Origin: Erwinia persicina NBRC 102418
GTDB taxonomy: Bacteria; Pseudomonadota; Gammaproteobacteria; Enterobacterales; Enterobacteriaceae
Direction of reading: 5' to 3'
NCBI RefSeq assembly: GCF_001571305.1
Contig: NZ_BCTN01000015.1
Location: forward strand, 1 to 64,000
Length of the DNA: 64,000 nucleotides
Shown: piece by piece, positions 42,766 through 53,505 of the stretch
Numbering within the stretch: position 1 is the first letter of the stretch
How the letters are laid out: every line of letters begins with the position of its first letter
The notes under the pieces: model-generated
Told to the model about the DNA's origin: nothing
The model's database searches: none
Seen by the model: only the letters and a program-made list of their open reading frames with translations
Position numbers and translations under genes: made by a program

Positions 42766-44271
42766 CTATTCCACCGCCATCAGGCGTCGGTACTCATCCC
42801 ATGCATATTGATCGGTCATGCCACTGATGTAATCCTGTAACAGCCGTACGCGATAATAGTATTCCCAGATCGCGCTCTCTTGCGGATGGTTATCCAGTGA
42901 CGCAACCGCCTCCGTATAGGCAAGACGAAAACGTGTCGACAGTTTATGAAAAAGACGGGTTTCAATAGGGTAGCCTTTTAAATAATCCTTCGCCGTCAGT
43001 TCACTAAATTCGGCCTGTGAAAGCAGCAACAGCGGCCGGTAAATTTCCAGCAGTCCGCTGATCACCCGATAGCCTTGCAGCTCCAACTGTTCGACCTCAG
43101 GATGGTTAAATACATGACGGAACGCGACTTTTTTAAACACTTCCAGTAGCTGACTGTGTGGGCTACCGTCTTCCAGTAGTGCCTCGTTAAATTCACCGTG
43201 ATACACGTCCGTCAGATGATCGATAAAGCGGCTGGCCGCATGAGGAACCAGCTCAGCCACCGTGTTGACGCGTAAATACATGAAAAACTGATCTTCGCTG
43301 CACAGCGCGGTGCGCGGATTACGCGACTTTTCCAGCGCGCGGGTGACCACGGTAGCAAAAAGATCGTCTTCCTGATGACCAGGCCAGAGCTGAAATAAGT
43401 GCTGATATAACTGTTCAACACTAAAAATATTTTTTTCGACTGCATCTTCCAGGTCCGCCACGCAATAGGAAATATCGTCAGCGGCTTCCATAATATAAGT
43501 CAGAGGAAAGCGGCAGTGCGGCTCAAGGTGTAATTGCTCTCGCAGCCGGGCGATATATTCCTCTTCCGCCAGATAATAGCCCGGTTTTTTCATTAAATAA
43601 CTGTGGCTGGCGGGAACGGGCCCGTTATGCCAGGCCGGTCGGGTATATTTTAAAATGCAGCCCACCTGTGCCCAGGTGAGATTCATCTTCATCAGGGTAT
43701 GCACCATGCGGATCGCCTGGGCATTCCCTTCAAAATGAGAGAGATCCTGACGCACTTTCCGGCGTAATTCGTTAAGCCCGTCATCGCGCTGATGCAGCAC
43801 CGAAGGCACACAGCGGTCATCCCGTCCACCATCCGGTACCCAGTCGGCATCCAGCTGCTGACGGAACCAGTCATTAATCGCCGATTCGCCAAAGTGACCA
43901 AACGGCGGATTACCAATGTCGTGCATCAGGCAGGCCATCTCAACAATGCTTTCAAAGGGGGCGGTCAGCTCCTTCAGCCCCAGCGGTTCAAGCTGCCCCA
44001 TCTCCTGCAGACGCGTCAGGACCTCCTTGGCGATATAACGCCCCACCTGCTGCACCTCCAGCGAATGGGTTAGCCGGGTACGCACCGCAGCGTTCCGCTC
44101 CAGCGGGAAGACCTGGGTTTTTTGCTGCAAGCGGCGGATAGCCGCCGAATTAATGATACGCCCGCGATCGCTTTCAAAAATACGCAGGATTTCATGTTCA
44201 TTCTTCGGCCCCTGATAAGGGCGAAACAGACGCTGCCAGTTAATCTTTTTGCGGAAGTCGATCCCGGTCAT
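42766..44271 (-). CDS. dgt: Deoxyguanosinetriphosphate triphosphohydrolase
   Basis: This 501-residue HD-domain enzyme splits dGTP into deoxyguanosine and triphosphate. The HD motif is visible as TRLTHS...[12 protein letters not shown]. It is similar to E. coli Dgt (505 residues) throughout and lies upstream of degP on the same strand, as in E. coli. It diverges from mtnN. Confidence 0.95.
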   Translation of the reverse strand: MTGIDFRKKINWQRLFRPYQGPKNEHEILRIFESDRGRIINSAAIRRLQQKTQVFPLERNAAVRTRLTHSLEVQQVGRYIAKEVLTRLQEMGQLEPLGLKELTAPFESIVEMACLMHDIGNPPFGHFGESAINDWFRQQLDADWVPDGGRDDRCVPSVLHQRDDGLNELRRKVRQDLSHFEGNAQAIRMVHTLMKMNLTWAQVGCILKYTRPAWHNGPVPASHSYLMKKPGYYLAEEEYIARLREQLHLEPHCRFPLTYIMEAADDISYCVADLEDAVEKNIFSVEQLYQHLFQLWPGHQEDDLFATVVTRALEKSRNPRTALCSEDQFFMYLRVNTVAELVPHAASRFIDHLTDVYHGEFNEALLEDGSPHSQLLEVFKKVAFRHVFNHPEVEQLELQGYRVISGLLEIYRPLLLLSQAEFSELTAKDYLKGYPIETRLFHKLSTRFRLAYTEAVASLDNHPQESAIWEYYYRVRLLQDYISGMTDQYAWDEYRRLMAVE

Positions 44272-44401
44272 ACCTTATTCCCTCTGGTTTACGACGCCGT
44301 GATTATCGCAGTACCGATTAGCGGATTATTTCTCTTGAGCTGCCATGATAGACTATGCGCTGAAATGAATGGCAAATTCCACTAATTCAGAGAGTATCCC
44401 T

Positions 44402-45100
44402 ATGAAAGCAGGCATTATTGGCGCAATGGAACAGGAAGTGACGCTCCTGCGTGACAAAATTGAAAACCGTCAGACCCTGACGCTGGCAGGCTGTGAAATT
44501 TACACGGGTACGCTGAACGGTGTCGAAATCGCCCTGCTGAAATCCGGCATCGGTAAAGTCTCAGCCGCGCTGGGCACCACCCTACTGCTGGAGCTGTGCA
44601 AACCGGATTTTGTGATCAATACCGGTTCTGCTGGCGGTCTTGCCCCGACGTTGACGGTGGGCGATATCGTGGTTTCCGATGAAGTGCGCTATCACGATGC
44701 CGATGTGACCGCCTTCGGCTATGAGCCGGGTCAGATGGCAGGCTGCCCGGCCGCCTTCAAGGCAGATGAAAAATTGATTGCGGCGGCTGAACAGTGTATC
44801 GGTGAACTCAACCTGAACGCTGTGCGTGGCCTGGTCGTCAGCGGCGATGCCTTTATCAACGGCGCTGCGCCGCTGGCGCGCATTCGCACCACCTTCCCGC
44901 AGGCGATCGCAGTGGAGATGGAAGCGACGGCAATCGGCCATGTTTGCCATCAGTTTGGCACCCCGTTTGTCGTCGTTCGTGCGATCTCCGACGTGGCGGA
45001 TCAGGCGTCCCATCTGAGCTTCGACGAGTTCCTCGTGGTGGCTGCCCGGCAGTCCTCCCTGATGGTCGAAACCTTACTGACTCACCTTGCCCGTGGCTAA
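44402..45100 (+). CDS. mtnN: 5'-methylthioadenosine/S-adenosylhomocysteine nucleosidase
   Basis: This 232-residue enzyme cleaves MTA and SAH to adenine and the thioribose product, and so feeds methionine salvage and autoinducer-2 synthesis. E12 in MEQEV and the Asp of AISDVAD near 197 are the catalytic residues. I chose ATG 44402 (MKAGIIGAM), as in E. coli, over the upstream frame. It overlaps btuF by 8 bases. Confidence 0.96.
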   Translation: MKAGIIGAMEQEVTLLRDKIENRQTLTLAGCEIYTGTLNGVEIALLKSGIGKVSAALGTTLLLELCKPDFVINTGSAGGLAPTLTVGDIVVSDEVRYHDADVTAFGYEPGQMAGCPAAFKADEKLIAAAEQCIGELNLNAVRGLVVSGDAFINGAAPLARIRTTFPQAIAVEMEATAIGHVCHQFGTPFVVVRAISDVADQASHLSFDEFLVVAARQSSLMVETLLTHLARG

Positions 45101-45905
45101 ACACCTCCGGTGTCTGGTTCTGCTGTGGCTGGCCTGTGCCGCCACAGTTCAGGCCGCCCCCCGGGTGGTTACCCTGGCTCCCAACATCACTGAACTGGCC
45201 TTTGCTGCCGGGATCATCCCCGTTGGTGTCAGCGCTTACTCTGATTTTCCGCCGGCCGCACAGCATATCGAACAGGTGGCTAACTGGCAGGGGATCAATA
45301 TCGAAAAACTGCTCAGGCTGAAGCCTGACGTGGTCATTGCGTGGCAGGGGGGGACACCGCAGCGCCAGGCCGATCAGCTCCAGGCACTGGGCATCCGCGT
45401 GGTCTGGCTGGCACCGGACTCGATTGCGCAATTAACAGACAGTCTGCGGCAGCTGGCCGCGTACAGTCCGCGCCCGTTACAGGCCGAACAGGCCGCAGCG
45501 GCGCTCCAGGCGCAGTTTGATACGCTACGGCAGCGTTACCGGTCACAGCCGGTGAAGCGCGTATTTTTACAGTTTGGCCTCAGTCCCCTCTTTACCGCAT
45601 CGGGCCATACCCTGCAGGATGAGGTCTTGCGCCTGTGCAAGGGGGAAAATATTTTTGCCACGGCGTCAGCGCCCTGGCCACAGGTCAGCCGTGAGCAGGT
45701 ATTATTACGCCAGCCCGCCGCCGTGGTGACGCCCGGCGACAGCGCTCATGCCCGTCAGATTGCGCAGTTCTGGCAACCCCAACTCACCGTGCCGATCGTG
45801 GCCATTAATGATGACTGGATAAGTCGTGCAGGACCACGTATGATTCTCGCCGCACAAAAATTGTGCAGCGAATTAGCCACAGTCCCTCTTCCATCACGCT
45901 CATAA
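45093..45905 (+). CDS. btuF: Vitamin B12-binding periplasmic protein
   Basis: This 270-residue protein has a Sec signal peptide ending QAAPR and the cluster A-1 binding-protein fold; it carries cobalamin from BtuB to BtuCD. The core [23 protein letters not shown] matches E. coli BtuF in type. I place the start at GTG 45093 (AKHLRC); a TTG at 45087 is possible. It overlaps the mtnN end by 8 bases without its own clear Shine-Dalgarno, so coupling is likely. No B12 riboswitch is seen here. Confidence 0.93.
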   Translation: MAKHLRCLVLLWLACAATVQAAPRVVTLAPNITELAFAAGIIPVGVSAYSDFPPAAQHIEQVANWQGINIEKLLRLKPDVVIAWQGGTPQRQADQLQALGIRVVWLAPDSIAQLTDSLRQLAAYSPRPLQAEQAAAALQAQFDTLRQRYRSQPVKRVFLQFGLSPLFTASGHTLQDEVLRLCKGENIFATASAPWPQVSREQVLLRQPAAVVTPGDSAHARQIAQFWQPQLTVPIVAINDDWISRAGPRMILAAQKLCSELATVPLPSRS

Positions 45906-45941
45906 TCACCGCAAAAGGTGAGTAAAGATCCGGCGCTGGCT

Positions 45942-45970
45942 GCCGTTAACTAAGTGTAACGGCGATTTTT
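45942..45970 (+). terminator. mtnN-btuF terminator
   Basis: GCCGTTA pairs with TAACGGC across an 8-base loop, followed by GATTTTTCG. It lies 36 bases after the btuF stop and separates it from the small gene downstream. Confidence 0.75.
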
Positions 45971-46023
45971 CGTTCGTTTTTTATCAGGGTATTTTGCCCT
46001 GTTTTATACCAGGAAATAGCACC

Positions 46024-46278
46024 ATGAAAACCCTTTATCTGGCCCTCGGGCTAATGATGACGGGTCACGTCTTTGCTGCCTCAACCACCGGCAGCATTGG
46101 GGTGAAATTAACTATCTACTCACAGTGCAGTGTAGACGGGAGCACCCTTTCTGCTTCCCGCCTGCCCGGCATTGCGTGTGGATCGCAGCCTGATGCACAG
46201 CCTAAAATCACGCAAAGTGTTATTACGCGCGATGGGGTGAATCGTCAGGAGGCAAGGTTAGTTACCGTCGAATGGTAA
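46024..46278 (+). CDS. Small secreted protein of unknown function
   Basis: This 84-residue protein has a signal peptide ending VFA near residue 19. The mature part, about 65 residues, starts STTGSIGVKLTIYSQCSV, which resembles the first strand of CsuA/spore-coat-U type secreted proteins, but it is too short for a whole domain. It has two cysteines, likely a disulfide. An AGGAAA Shine-Dalgarno lies 8 bases before the ATG, and terminators stand on both sides, so it is probably a single-gene unit. It takes the place of E. coli yadS. I do not recognise the family. Confidence 0.7.
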   Translation: MKTLYLALGLMMTGHVFAASTTGSIGVKLTIYSQCSVDGSTLSASRLPGIACGSQPDAQPKITQSVITRDGVNRQEARLVTVEW

Positions 46279-46343
46279 TTTACCCATCCAACGACAGGTT
46301 ACAAATGCGTCAGTCGCACGAGAGAACCTGCATTATTTTGGGT

Positions 46344-46380
46344 AAAAAAAATGCTTCCCGGTAACGGGAAGCATTTTTAT
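46344..46380. terminator. Bidirectional terminator between the small secreted protein gene and erpA
   Basis: AAAAATGCTTCCCG pairs with CGGGAAGCATTTTT across a GTAA loop, with a run of A before and T after. Confidence 0.9.
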
Positions 46381-46392
46381 TTTGCAGGCCGG

Positions 46393-46737
46393 TTAAATGC
46401 TAAATGAAGAACCACATCCACAGGTGGTCTTGGCATTCGGGTTGGTCACGATAAAGCGCGATCCTTCCAGGCCTTCGGTATAATCGACTGCGCCACCCAC
46501 CAGGTATTGCAGACTCATCGGATCCACGACCAGCGCAACGCCCGATTTCTCAATGGTCATATCCCCATCGTTAATCTTATCGTCGAAGGTAAAACCGTAC
46601 TGGAACCCGCTACAACCACCGCCGGTGATATAAACGCGCAGTTTCAGATCCGGGTTATCCTCATCCGAAATCAGGTTTTTGACTTTACTCGCCGCGGCTT
46701 CAGTAAATTGCAGGGGCAGGACTACTTCGTCGCTCAT
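46393..46737 (-). CDS. erpA: Iron-sulfur cluster insertion protein ErpA
   Basis: This 114-residue A-type carrier delivers Fe-S clusters to apo-proteins, including IspG of the isoprenoid pathway. The three cluster cysteines are C42, C106 and C108. Length and sequence match E. coli ErpA closely. Confidence 0.97.
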   Translation of the reverse strand: MSDEVVLPLQFTEAAASKVKNLISDEDNPDLKLRVYITGGGCSGFQYGFTFDDKINDGDMTIEKSGVALVVDPMSLQYLVGGAVDYTEGLEGSRFIVTNPNAKTTCGCGSSFSI

Positions 46738-46832
46738 AGGTCACTCCAGTATACGTACAGGCCGGTGCCTGACAGGTCACAATTCGACCATAATTAATGT
46801 CATTATCTAACACACTGCCATCGCAATCAAGT

Positions 46833-48248
46833 TCAGGCTGTACCACCCTGTGCGGTAACGGCTTCGTTTTCACGCTGCTGCTGCTTCGCTAAGGTGCGGG
46901 CAAGCAGAGAAGAATACAAGGGTTGCCCACCGAGAAACTGGGCCAGCAGCGTCGCCCCCAGGCAGGTAATGATCATCGGCAGGATCAACTGATAGTTGTC
47001 CGTCATCTCCAGCACCAGAACGATGCCGGTAAGCGGGGCACGGACGGAAGCGGCAAACAGCGCGCCCATACCGGCGATGGCAAACGTCGCAGCCTGCAGA
47101 TGATAGTCCGGCAGCCAGGCGGCCGCACAGAGACCAAATGCCGTGCCCAGCAGCGTGCCCAGCGCCAGCATCGGGGCAAAAATACCGCCGGGCGCGCCAG
47201 AACAAAAACAGAGTAGCGTGGTGGCCAGCCGGACAATAAACAGAAACAGCAGCATCCCAATGGAGAAATTGCCCGCCGCCGCCAGCGGGATCAGGCTGGA
47301 ACCGCCCCCGGCAGCCGCCGGTAACAGCAGGCCCAGCACTCCGCATCCGCCCCCCAGTAAGGCCCCCACCAGCAGTACCTTGCTTAAACGACCACCATGC
47401 AGACGCTGAAACAGATCCTGGATACGGAAAATAAACTGATTAAACGCCACGCCCACGACGCCAAATATCATCCCGAGCAGCAGATAGAGCCACAGCGTAT
47501 TCACCGGCGCATCGGCGAGGCGGCCAATTTCAATCACCGCGTGTTCCCCGTTAAAAATACGGAACACGATGCTCGACATAATCACACCAACGAACACCGC
47601 CTTAATGGAAATCAGGCTGTAGCGGAACTGCAAACGCATCTCTTCAATAATAAACAGTATCCCGGCCAGCGGCGCGTTAAAGGCCGCCGACAGACCCGCC
47701 GCCGCACCGGTCGCCAGCAGCGAATGGCGGGCCTCGGTACTTTTCATGCGGAAGATATCCAGCAGCATCCGGCCGATATTCCCCCCCAGCTGCACCGTCG
47801 GCCCCTCGCGCCCGAGTACCATTCCGGCCCCCAGCGTGCCCATGCCGCCGATAAATTTCACCGGGATCACCCGCCACCAGCGCACCGGACGCAGCTCCTC
47901 CAGCGCACCTTCAATTTCAGGGATACCCGACCCCGCCGCTTCGGGCGCAAAACGCCGTACCAGGTAATAGCCGCCTGCGGCCAGCAGGGCTGAGGCGAAA
48001 AAGGCCAGCACGATCATGACCAGCGGCTGGCCTTCGAAGGCGAGCACTCCGCTGGTTCGCAGGAAAATGATTCGATTTACTGCCTTTTCAAACGCCACCC
48101 CAACCAGGCCGGTCAGCGTGCCAACCATACCCGCCATGACCAGAATGGTCAGTGGGGTTTTATCACGCCGCAGCAGCAGACGCAGAAAATCACCGCGACG
48201 CACAGGCACCACGTTGAGCTCATCGGTAGAAGTCGATTGCTGTTTCAT
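46833..48248 (-). CDS. clcA: H+/Cl- exchange transporter ClcA
   Basis: This 471-residue CLC-family antiporter helps extreme acid resistance by exchanging two chloride for one proton. The filter motifs GSGIPE and GREGP are present; E148 is the external gate and E203 the internal proton glutamate. About 18 membrane helices are expected. It lies upstream of erpA and diverges from hemL. Confidence 0.96.
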   Translation of the reverse strand: MKQQSTSTDELNVVPVRRGDFLRLLLRRDKTPLTILVMAGMVGTLTGLVGVAFEKAVNRIIFLRTSGVLAFEGQPLVMIVLAFFASALLAAGGYYLVRRFAPEAAGSGIPEIEGALEELRPVRWWRVIPVKFIGGMGTLGAGMVLGREGPTVQLGGNIGRMLLDIFRMKSTEARHSLLATGAAAGLSAAFNAPLAGILFIIEEMRLQFRYSLISIKAVFVGVIMSSIVFRIFNGEHAVIEIGRLADAPVNTLWLYLLLGMIFGVVGVAFNQFIFRIQDLFQRLHGGRLSKVLLVGALLGGGCGVLGLLLPAAAGGGSSLIPLAAAGNFSIGMLLFLFIVRLATTLLCFCSGAPGGIFAPMLALGTLLGTAFGLCAAAWLPDYHLQAATFAIAGMGALFAASVRAPLTGIVLVLEMTDNYQLILPMIITCLGATLLAQFLGGQPLYSSLLARTLAKQQQRENEAVTAQGGTA

Positions 48249-48417
48249 CGTTCGTTCATTTCAGGGTAAAGATGGGTCAATATACTAACCGTTCCCGCCA
48301 TGAACACCCGCGCTTTAATTCTCTCTAATCGTGTCATAACCAGCATCAGCCTTTGGCTGCTCCGCCAAGTTCCCTTAGAATAGACGGGTTTTTCCATGAA
48401 TGATCAGGAGTGGTTCC

Positions 48418-49698
48418 ATGAGTAAGTCTGAAAACCTGTACGCTCAGGCGCAGCAGTTAATTCCCGGTGGCGTAAACTCACCGGTGCGAGCCTTTAACGG
48501 CGTTGGCGGCGTGCCACTGTTTATCGAACGTGCTGACGGTGCCCTGCTGTACGATGTGGATGGCAAAGCCTACATCGACTATGTCGGCTCGTGGGGCCCG
48601 ATGGTGCTGGGCCATAATCATCCCGCCATCCGTCACGCGGTGATTGAAGCGGCCGAGCGCGGCCTGAGCTTCGGTGCACCGACGGAGATGGAAGTCAAAA
48701 TGGCGGCGCTGGTGACCGAACTGGTCCCCACCATGGATACCGTTCGTATGGTCAACTCCGGCACCGAAGCCACCATGAGCGCGATTCGCCTGGCGAGAGG
48801 TTTCACCCATCGCGACAAAATTATTAAGTTTGAAGGCTGCTACCACGGCCACGCTGACTGCCTGCTGGTCAAGGCAGGGTCAGGCGCACTGACGCTGGGC
48901 CAGCCAAACTCCCCGGGCGTTCCGGCCGATTTTGCTAAACACACCCTCACCTGCACCTACAACGATCTCACGACGGTACGCGCCGCCTTTGAGCAGTACC
49001 CGGAAGAGATCGCCTGTATCATCGTGGAGCCGGTTGCGGGCAACATGAACTGCATCCCACCGCTGCCATCGTTCCTGCCTGGCCTGCGTGCACTGTGCGA
49101 CGAGTTTGGCGCCCTGCTGATTATCGATGAAGTCATGACCGGCTTCCGCGTGGCGCTCGCTGGCGCTCAGGCTCACTATGGCGTTAAGCCCGATCTGACC
49201 TGCCTCGGTAAAATCATCGGCGGCGGGATGCCGGTCGGTGCCTTTGGTGGCCGCCGCGAAGTGATGGACGCGCTCTCCCCTACCGGGCCGGTCTATCAGG
49301 CCGGTACGCTGTCCGGCAATCCGATTGCGATGGCGGCCGGCTTTGCCTGTCTGACCGAAGTGGCCCGCCCGGGCACGCATGAGGCGCTGACGCGTCTGAC
49401 CACGCAGCTGGCCGACGGCCTGCTGGCAGCGGCAAAAGCGGAAAAAATTCCCTTCGTGGTTAACCATGTTGGCGGCATGTTCGGGCTGTTCTTTACCGAT
49501 GCGGAAAGCGTCACCTGCTATGCAGATGTGACGAAGTGCGACGTGGAGCGCTTCAAGCGTTTCTTCCATCTGATGCTGGAAGAGGGCGTCTATCTGGCAC
49601 CCTCGGCCTTTGAAGCGGGCTTTATGTCACTGGCACACAGCCCGGAAGATATTCAGCGCACGATTGATGCCGCACGCCGCAGCTTTGCAAAGCTGTAA
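48418..49698 (+). CDS. hemL: Glutamate-1-semialdehyde 2,1-aminomutase
   Basis: This 426-residue PLP enzyme makes 5-aminolevulinate in the C5 haem pathway. The PLP lysine is K265 in [10 protein letters not shown] chose ATG 48418, which has an AGGAG Shine-Dalgarno 8 bases upstream and equals the E. coli length; the frame is open six codons before it. Confidence 0.97.
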   Translation: MSKSENLYAQAQQLIPGGVNSPVRAFNGVGGVPLFIERADGALLYDVDGKAYIDYVGSWGPMVLGHNHPAIRHAVIEAAERGLSFGAPTEMEVKMAALVTELVPTMDTVRMVNSGTEATMSAIRLARGFTHRDKIIKFEGCYHGHADCLLVKAGSGALTLGQPNSPGVPADFAKHTLTCTYNDLTTVRAAFEQYPEEIACIIVEPVAGNMNCIPPLPSFLPGLRALCDEFGALLIIDEVMTGFRVALAGAQAHYGVKPDLTCLGKIIGGGMPVGAFGGRREVMDALSPTGPVYQAGTLSGNPIAMAAGFACLTEVARPGTHEALTRLTTQLADGLLAAAKAEKIPFVVNHVGGMFGLFFTDAESVTCYADVTKCDVERFKRFFHLMLEEGVYLAPSAFEAGFMSLAHSPEDIQRTIDAARRSFAKL

Positions 49699-49709
49699 AG
49701 CGGAATAAC

Positions 49710-49736
49710 GGGCCGGGCAAAAACGTTGCCCGGCCC
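49710..49736 (+). terminator. hemL 3' hairpin
   Basis: A perfect 11-bp GC-rich stem GGGCCGGGCAA/TTGCCCGGCCC with a 5-base loop lies 12 bases after hemL. It has no T-run after it (GGCCTTGCC), so it may protect the RNA end or act with Rho. Confidence 0.5.
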
Positions 49737-49792
49737 GGCCTTGCCTTGCCGTAAATCACCCGCAGGGTCGGCCTTTTCCGGTCGGCCCTTTT

Positions 49793-51772
49793 TTACACCT
49801 TGCGCAGCAGATAGACAAAGTACGGCGCGCCGATAAAGGTCGCCAGCAGCCCAGCCGGGATCTGATCCGGGAAAGCCAGCATCCTTCCACACCAGTCAGC
49901 CGCCACCATCACTCCGCCTCCCAGCAGCGCGGCCATCACCTGCTGCGGTAAGGCCCGGCGGAAACCGAGCATCCGTGCAATATGCGGCGCCATCAGCCCG
50001 ACAAAGCTCAGTGGGCCGATAGTCAGCGTCGCCGCAGCGGTCAGCACGGCGGCCAGCAGCAGCAGCGCCAGCCGCGAGGGCGTCAGCGCGATCCCGACCG
50101 CCCGGGCGGTCGCGCCACCCAGCGGCAGTATGGTCAGCCAGCGGCGACACAGCGGCACCAGCGCCAGCAGAACCCCCATGATGATCAGCGTGCGCTTCGC
50201 CTGCAGGACGTCAATGTTATAGGTTGACCCGGAAATCCACGTCAGCAGATTCGCCATACGCGGATCGCCGCTGGCCAGCAGCAGCATCATCAGCGTGGTA
50301 AAGGCGGTACTCAGAGCCATCCCTGCCAGCAGCATCCGCTCTGGGGAGAAACCGCCACGCCCGGCGGCCACCGAGATCACCAGCAGGGTCAGCGCGGCGC
50401 CCAGGCTGCCCGCAGGCAGCAGCCAGCCAAAGGCATCGCCCGGCACGATAAACAGCATCACCACCACGCCAAAGGCCGCACCGGAGCTGATCCCCAGCAC
50501 TTCAGGGCTGGCCATCGGATTACCGGTCAGCCGCTGTACAACACAGCCCGCGACGCCCAGCATCATTCCGGTCGCCATCGCTGCCACCATCCGCGGCCAG
50601 CGCCACGGTAACAGCTGCTGCCACAGTTCACCGCTGGCCCACACCCAGCCATGCGCATCGCGGCCAAAGCTTAACGCCACCGCCATCAGCAGCAGCAGGA
50701 CGCCGCCACCGATCGCCGCCCACCACAGCAGGTTCTGCCGCTCGGAAGGCACCCGATCTCCCTGATCCATCGCCGGTGGAACAGAGCCGGTTCGCAGGCG
50801 TGGCAGCAGCCACAACAGCAGCGGCGCACCGATGACGGCGGTCACCGTCCCGGTGGAGATCTCACCCATATGGGGAGTCAGCCACAGCACCGTCTGATCC
50901 GCCAGCCACAACAGCAGTGCGCCGATGATCGGGGCCAGCATCAGACGGCTGATCAAACGACGGAAGCCCAGCATCTTCGCCAGCAGCGGCGAAAACAGCC
51001 CGACAAAACCGATAATACCCACCGCATTGACCAGCGAGGCGCTGATTAAAATCGCCAGTGCCAGCACGCCGATGCGCGCCAGCGAAAGGGCCAGGCCCAG
51101 ATTCTTTGCCACACCATCGTCCAGGCCCATCAGGGTCATCGGACGCAGCAGCAGCAGGGTCAGCAACAGTCCACCCAGCAGACGCGGCCAGAGGAACGCC
51201 ACGTTACTCCAGTCCATCTGATTCAGCGAACCGCTGCTCCACAGAAACATATTCTGCAGCTGATCGTGATTGAAGATGGCGAAGATCTGGTTCACCGCAC
51301 CGCAGTACAGCGACACCACCAGCCCTGCCAGTATCAGCGTGACCGGCGACATGCGTTTACCCCAGGCGACGCCAAAGACGACGATCCCTACCAGCACCGC
51401 TCCCGTCATGGCTGCCAGTTGCTGCGTAACCATGCCACCCGCGACGCCCCACAGCGTAACCACGGTCAACCCCAGTTGGGCCCCGCTGGCCACGCCCAGA
51501 GTCGCCGGTTCGGCCAGCGGATTGCGCAGCACCTGTTGAAACAGCAGACCGACCAGCCCCAGCCCCGCCCCTGCCAGCAGTGACAGCGTCAGGCGCGGCA
51601 TCAGGCTGTAGTGAAACACCATCTGTTCAATACGATTGTTATCCGGGGTCAGGAGCGCCGTCAGCCAGAGTTGATGCGGCAGGCGCTGCTGCAGATTGAC
51701 CAGTGTCAGGGCCAGTGCCGCAGCAAACAGCACGACAGGCAGCAGGAGCGGCAAACGAGAATGACGCATCAT
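49793..51772 (-). CDS. fhuB: Ferric hydroxamate ABC transporter permease FhuB
   Basis: This 659-residue protein is a fusion of two homologous BtuC-like permease halves, as is typical of FhuB, with about 20 membrane helices. It passes ferric hydroxamates from FhuD across the inner membrane. It starts with ATGATG over the fhuD stop, so translation is coupled, and it is last in fhuACDB. Confidence 0.96.
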   Translation of the reverse strand: MMRHSRLPLLLPVVLFAAALALTLVNLQQRLPHQLWLTALLTPDNNRIEQMVFHYSLMPRLTLSLLAGAGLGLVGLLFQQVLRNPLAEPATLGVASGAQLGLTVVTLWGVAGGMVTQQLAAMTGAVLVGIVVFGVAWGKRMSPVTLILAGLVVSLYCGAVNQIFAIFNHDQLQNMFLWSSGSLNQMDWSNVAFLWPRLLGGLLLTLLLLRPMTLMGLDDGVAKNLGLALSLARIGVLALAILISASLVNAVGIIGFVGLFSPLLAKMLGFRRLISRLMLAPIIGALLLWLADQTVLWLTPHMGEISTGTVTAVIGAPLLLWLLPRLRTGSVPPAMDQGDRVPSERQNLLWWAAIGGGVLLLLMAVALSFGRDAHGWVWASGELWQQLLPWRWPRMVAAMATGMMLGVAGCVVQRLTGNPMASPEVLGISSGAAFGVVVMLFIVPGDAFGWLLPAGSLGAALTLLVISVAAGRGGFSPERMLLAGMALSTAFTTLMMLLLASGDPRMANLLTWISGSTYNIDVLQAKRTLIIMGVLLALVPLCRRWLTILPLGGATARAVGIALTPSRLALLLLAAVLTAAATLTIGPLSFVGLMAPHIARMLGFRRALPQQVMAALLGGGVMVAADWCGRMLAFPDQIPAGLLATFIGAPYFVYLLRKV

Positions 51773-52650
51773 TTCACCTCCAGTGCATGGTCAAGGCTGT
51801 CAATCAGCTGCATGGCTGACAGTGTGGCCCCATAGAACCATACCCGGGGCATGGCTTTAAAACGGCCGCTACGGACAAACGGCAGCGATTGCCAGAGCGC
51901 CGTCGAGGTGACCTCGTCAACAATCGCCTGATTATCGTGCTCAAAGCCGATTGCATCGACATCGCCCAAATCGGCCAGTCTTTCAATGCCCACAATCACG
52001 CTCCCCCAGAAAGTACTTTCTGCTTTCCAGGCGTTTTCCAGCCCCAGATTATCCAGCACTTCCTGGAACAGTCCGTTGGCGGTGAAAACGATCACATGGC
52101 GCGGGTCAACAATGGACAGCAACAGCAGTGGGCGCGGCGGACGATGGGCCAGTTTATTTTTCAGTCGTGCCATCTGACTATCCAGATCGGCCAGGTGCGC
52201 CACCGCCTGGGGAACCCGGCCAATGTGTTTCGCCAGTACCATCAGCGAGCGACGCGCGCTGGTCAGCGGCTTGCCCGTTCCCCCCTCGTTAAAGGTGAAA
52301 CCCAGCCCCGGTGCTATACGCATAAAGCGTGACGGATCCGGACCGTACCCCTGGGAATAGAGGATCAGCGTCGGTTTCATCTGGGTAATCAGTTCAAGAT
52401 TGGGTTCGGTACGCAGCCCGACATCCACCACCGATGCGGGCAGAACAGGCTCACCCACCCACTGCCGATAACCATTCAGTTCGGCAGCCCCTGCAGGGAT
52501 CACGCCAAGGGCCATCAGCAGCTCCAGCGGTAACCATTCCAGCGCAATAATGCGCTGCTCACCCGAGGCATGGGCCATAAGGGGAAACTGTGCCAGCAGG
52601 GGGGAAAAGGCCAGTGCCGTCAGCAGACGGCGACGCAAAATATCCGGCAT
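51769..52650 (-). CDS. fhuD: Ferric hydroxamate-binding periplasmic protein FhuD
   Basis: This 293-residue binding protein carries ferrichrome-type siderophores to FhuB. Its N-terminus has RRRLLTAL before the hydrophobic stretch, a twin-arginine-type signal as in E. coli FhuD. The start is ATG 52650, 7 bases after GGGA; a GTG directly before it (52653) is an alternative. It overlaps fhuB. Confidence 0.94.
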   Translation of the reverse strand: MPDILRRRLLTALAFSPLLAQFPLMAHASGEQRIIALEWLPLELLMALGVIPAGAAELNGYRQWVGEPVLPASVVDVGLRTEPNLELITQMKPTLILYSQGYGPDPSRFMRIAPGLGFTFNEGGTGKPLTSARRSLMVLAKHIGRVPQAVAHLADLDSQMARLKNKLAHRPPRPLLLLSIVDPRHVIVFTANGLFQEVLDNLGLENAWKAESTFWGSVIVGIERLADLGDVDAIGFEHDNQAIVDEVTSTALWQSLPFVRSGRFKAMPRVWFYGATLSAMQLIDSLDHALEVK

Positions 52651-52665
52651 CACAACATCCCATAT

Positions 52666-53457
52666 TTAATAAACAAAACTCACCGGCGCTCCACCTTGCG
52701 GATGCGGCAAAATCCCCATCGGAATACCATAAATCTGTTCCAGCACGCTCCCGGTCATGATCGCCTCCGGCCCGCCCTGGGCAATCATTTCCCCGCCGCG
52801 CAGCGCGACCAGATGGTCGCAGTAACGCGCCGCCATATTGATATCGTGCAGCACCGCAATCACCGTCAGGCCGCGTTCACGGCTGAGACGCTGGATCAGC
52901 GCCAGCACGTCTACCTGATGGGCGATATCCAGCGCAGAGGTGGGTTCATCCAGCAGCAGGCAGCGGCTGTTTTGCGCCACCAGCATGGCGATCCACGCAC
53001 GCTGACGTTCTCCCCCGGACAGGCTATCCACCAGCCGCTGGGCAAAAGGTTTCAGCCCGACCAGGGCGATCGCCTCTTCGACCCGCTCCCGATCGTCCAC
53101 GCCGAAACGGCCCAGCGCGCCGTGCCAGGGGTAGCGCCCCACCGCCACCAGCTCACGTACCGTCATACCTTCCGCCGCAGGCAGTTGCTGTGGCAGATAG
53201 GCGACTTCGCGCGCAAATGCCTTGCTCTGCCAGCTGGCCACAGGCCGATCGTTAAGCAGTACCTGCCCTGACGATGCCGCGTGATGGCGCCCCAGCATTT
53301 TCAGCAGGGTCGATTTTCCGGAACCATTATGGCCGATCAGGCCACAGACTTTCCCGGCGGGAAAGGCCAGCGACAGCGGCTGTAACAGGGTGCGGCCTGG
53401 CACGCTAAAGCTGACACGGTCCAGGCTGAAGGTCGTTTCGGTGGAGTGCTGTTGCAT
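52666..53457 (-). CDS. fhuC: Ferric hydroxamate ABC transporter ATP-binding protein FhuC
   Basis: This 263-residue ATPase powers FhuB. The Walker A GHNGSGKST is at 42-50, and the LSGGERQR signature and LLLDEP Walker B follow. I chose ATG 53457, where the match to E. coli FhuC begins; the frame is open for 16 more codons up to fhuA. Confidence 0.96.
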   Translation of the reverse strand: MQQHSTETTFSLDRVSFSVPGRTLLQPLSLAFPAGKVCGLIGHNGSGKSTLLKMLGRHHAASSGQVLLNDRPVASWQSKAFAREVAYLPQQLPAAEGMTVRELVAVGRYPWHGALGRFGVDDRERVEEAIALVGLKPFAQRLVDSLSGGERQRAWIAMLVAQNSRCLLLDEPTSALDIAHQVDVLALIQRLSRERGLTVIAVLHDINMAARYCDHLVALRGGEMIAQGGPEAIMTGSVLEQIYGIPMGILPHPQGGAPVSFVY

Positions 53458-53505
53458 GGTGATCTTCTGATTGGCGGGTGCGGTGAACCGCACCCGGTTA
53501 GACAT

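Noticed and set aside
45087-45092. TTG start for btuF two codons upstream
   Set aside because: The GTG at 45093 matches the E. coli N-terminus better; the difference is only two residues.
44402-45905. B12 riboswitch ahead of btuF
   Set aside because: btuF begins inside mtnN and no B12-box-like sequence was seen upstream.
49760-49792. Terminator for fhuB from the repeated GGTCGGCC near a T-run
   Set aside because: The two copies are direct, not inverted, so they do not form a good stem; only weak GGCC pairing is possible.
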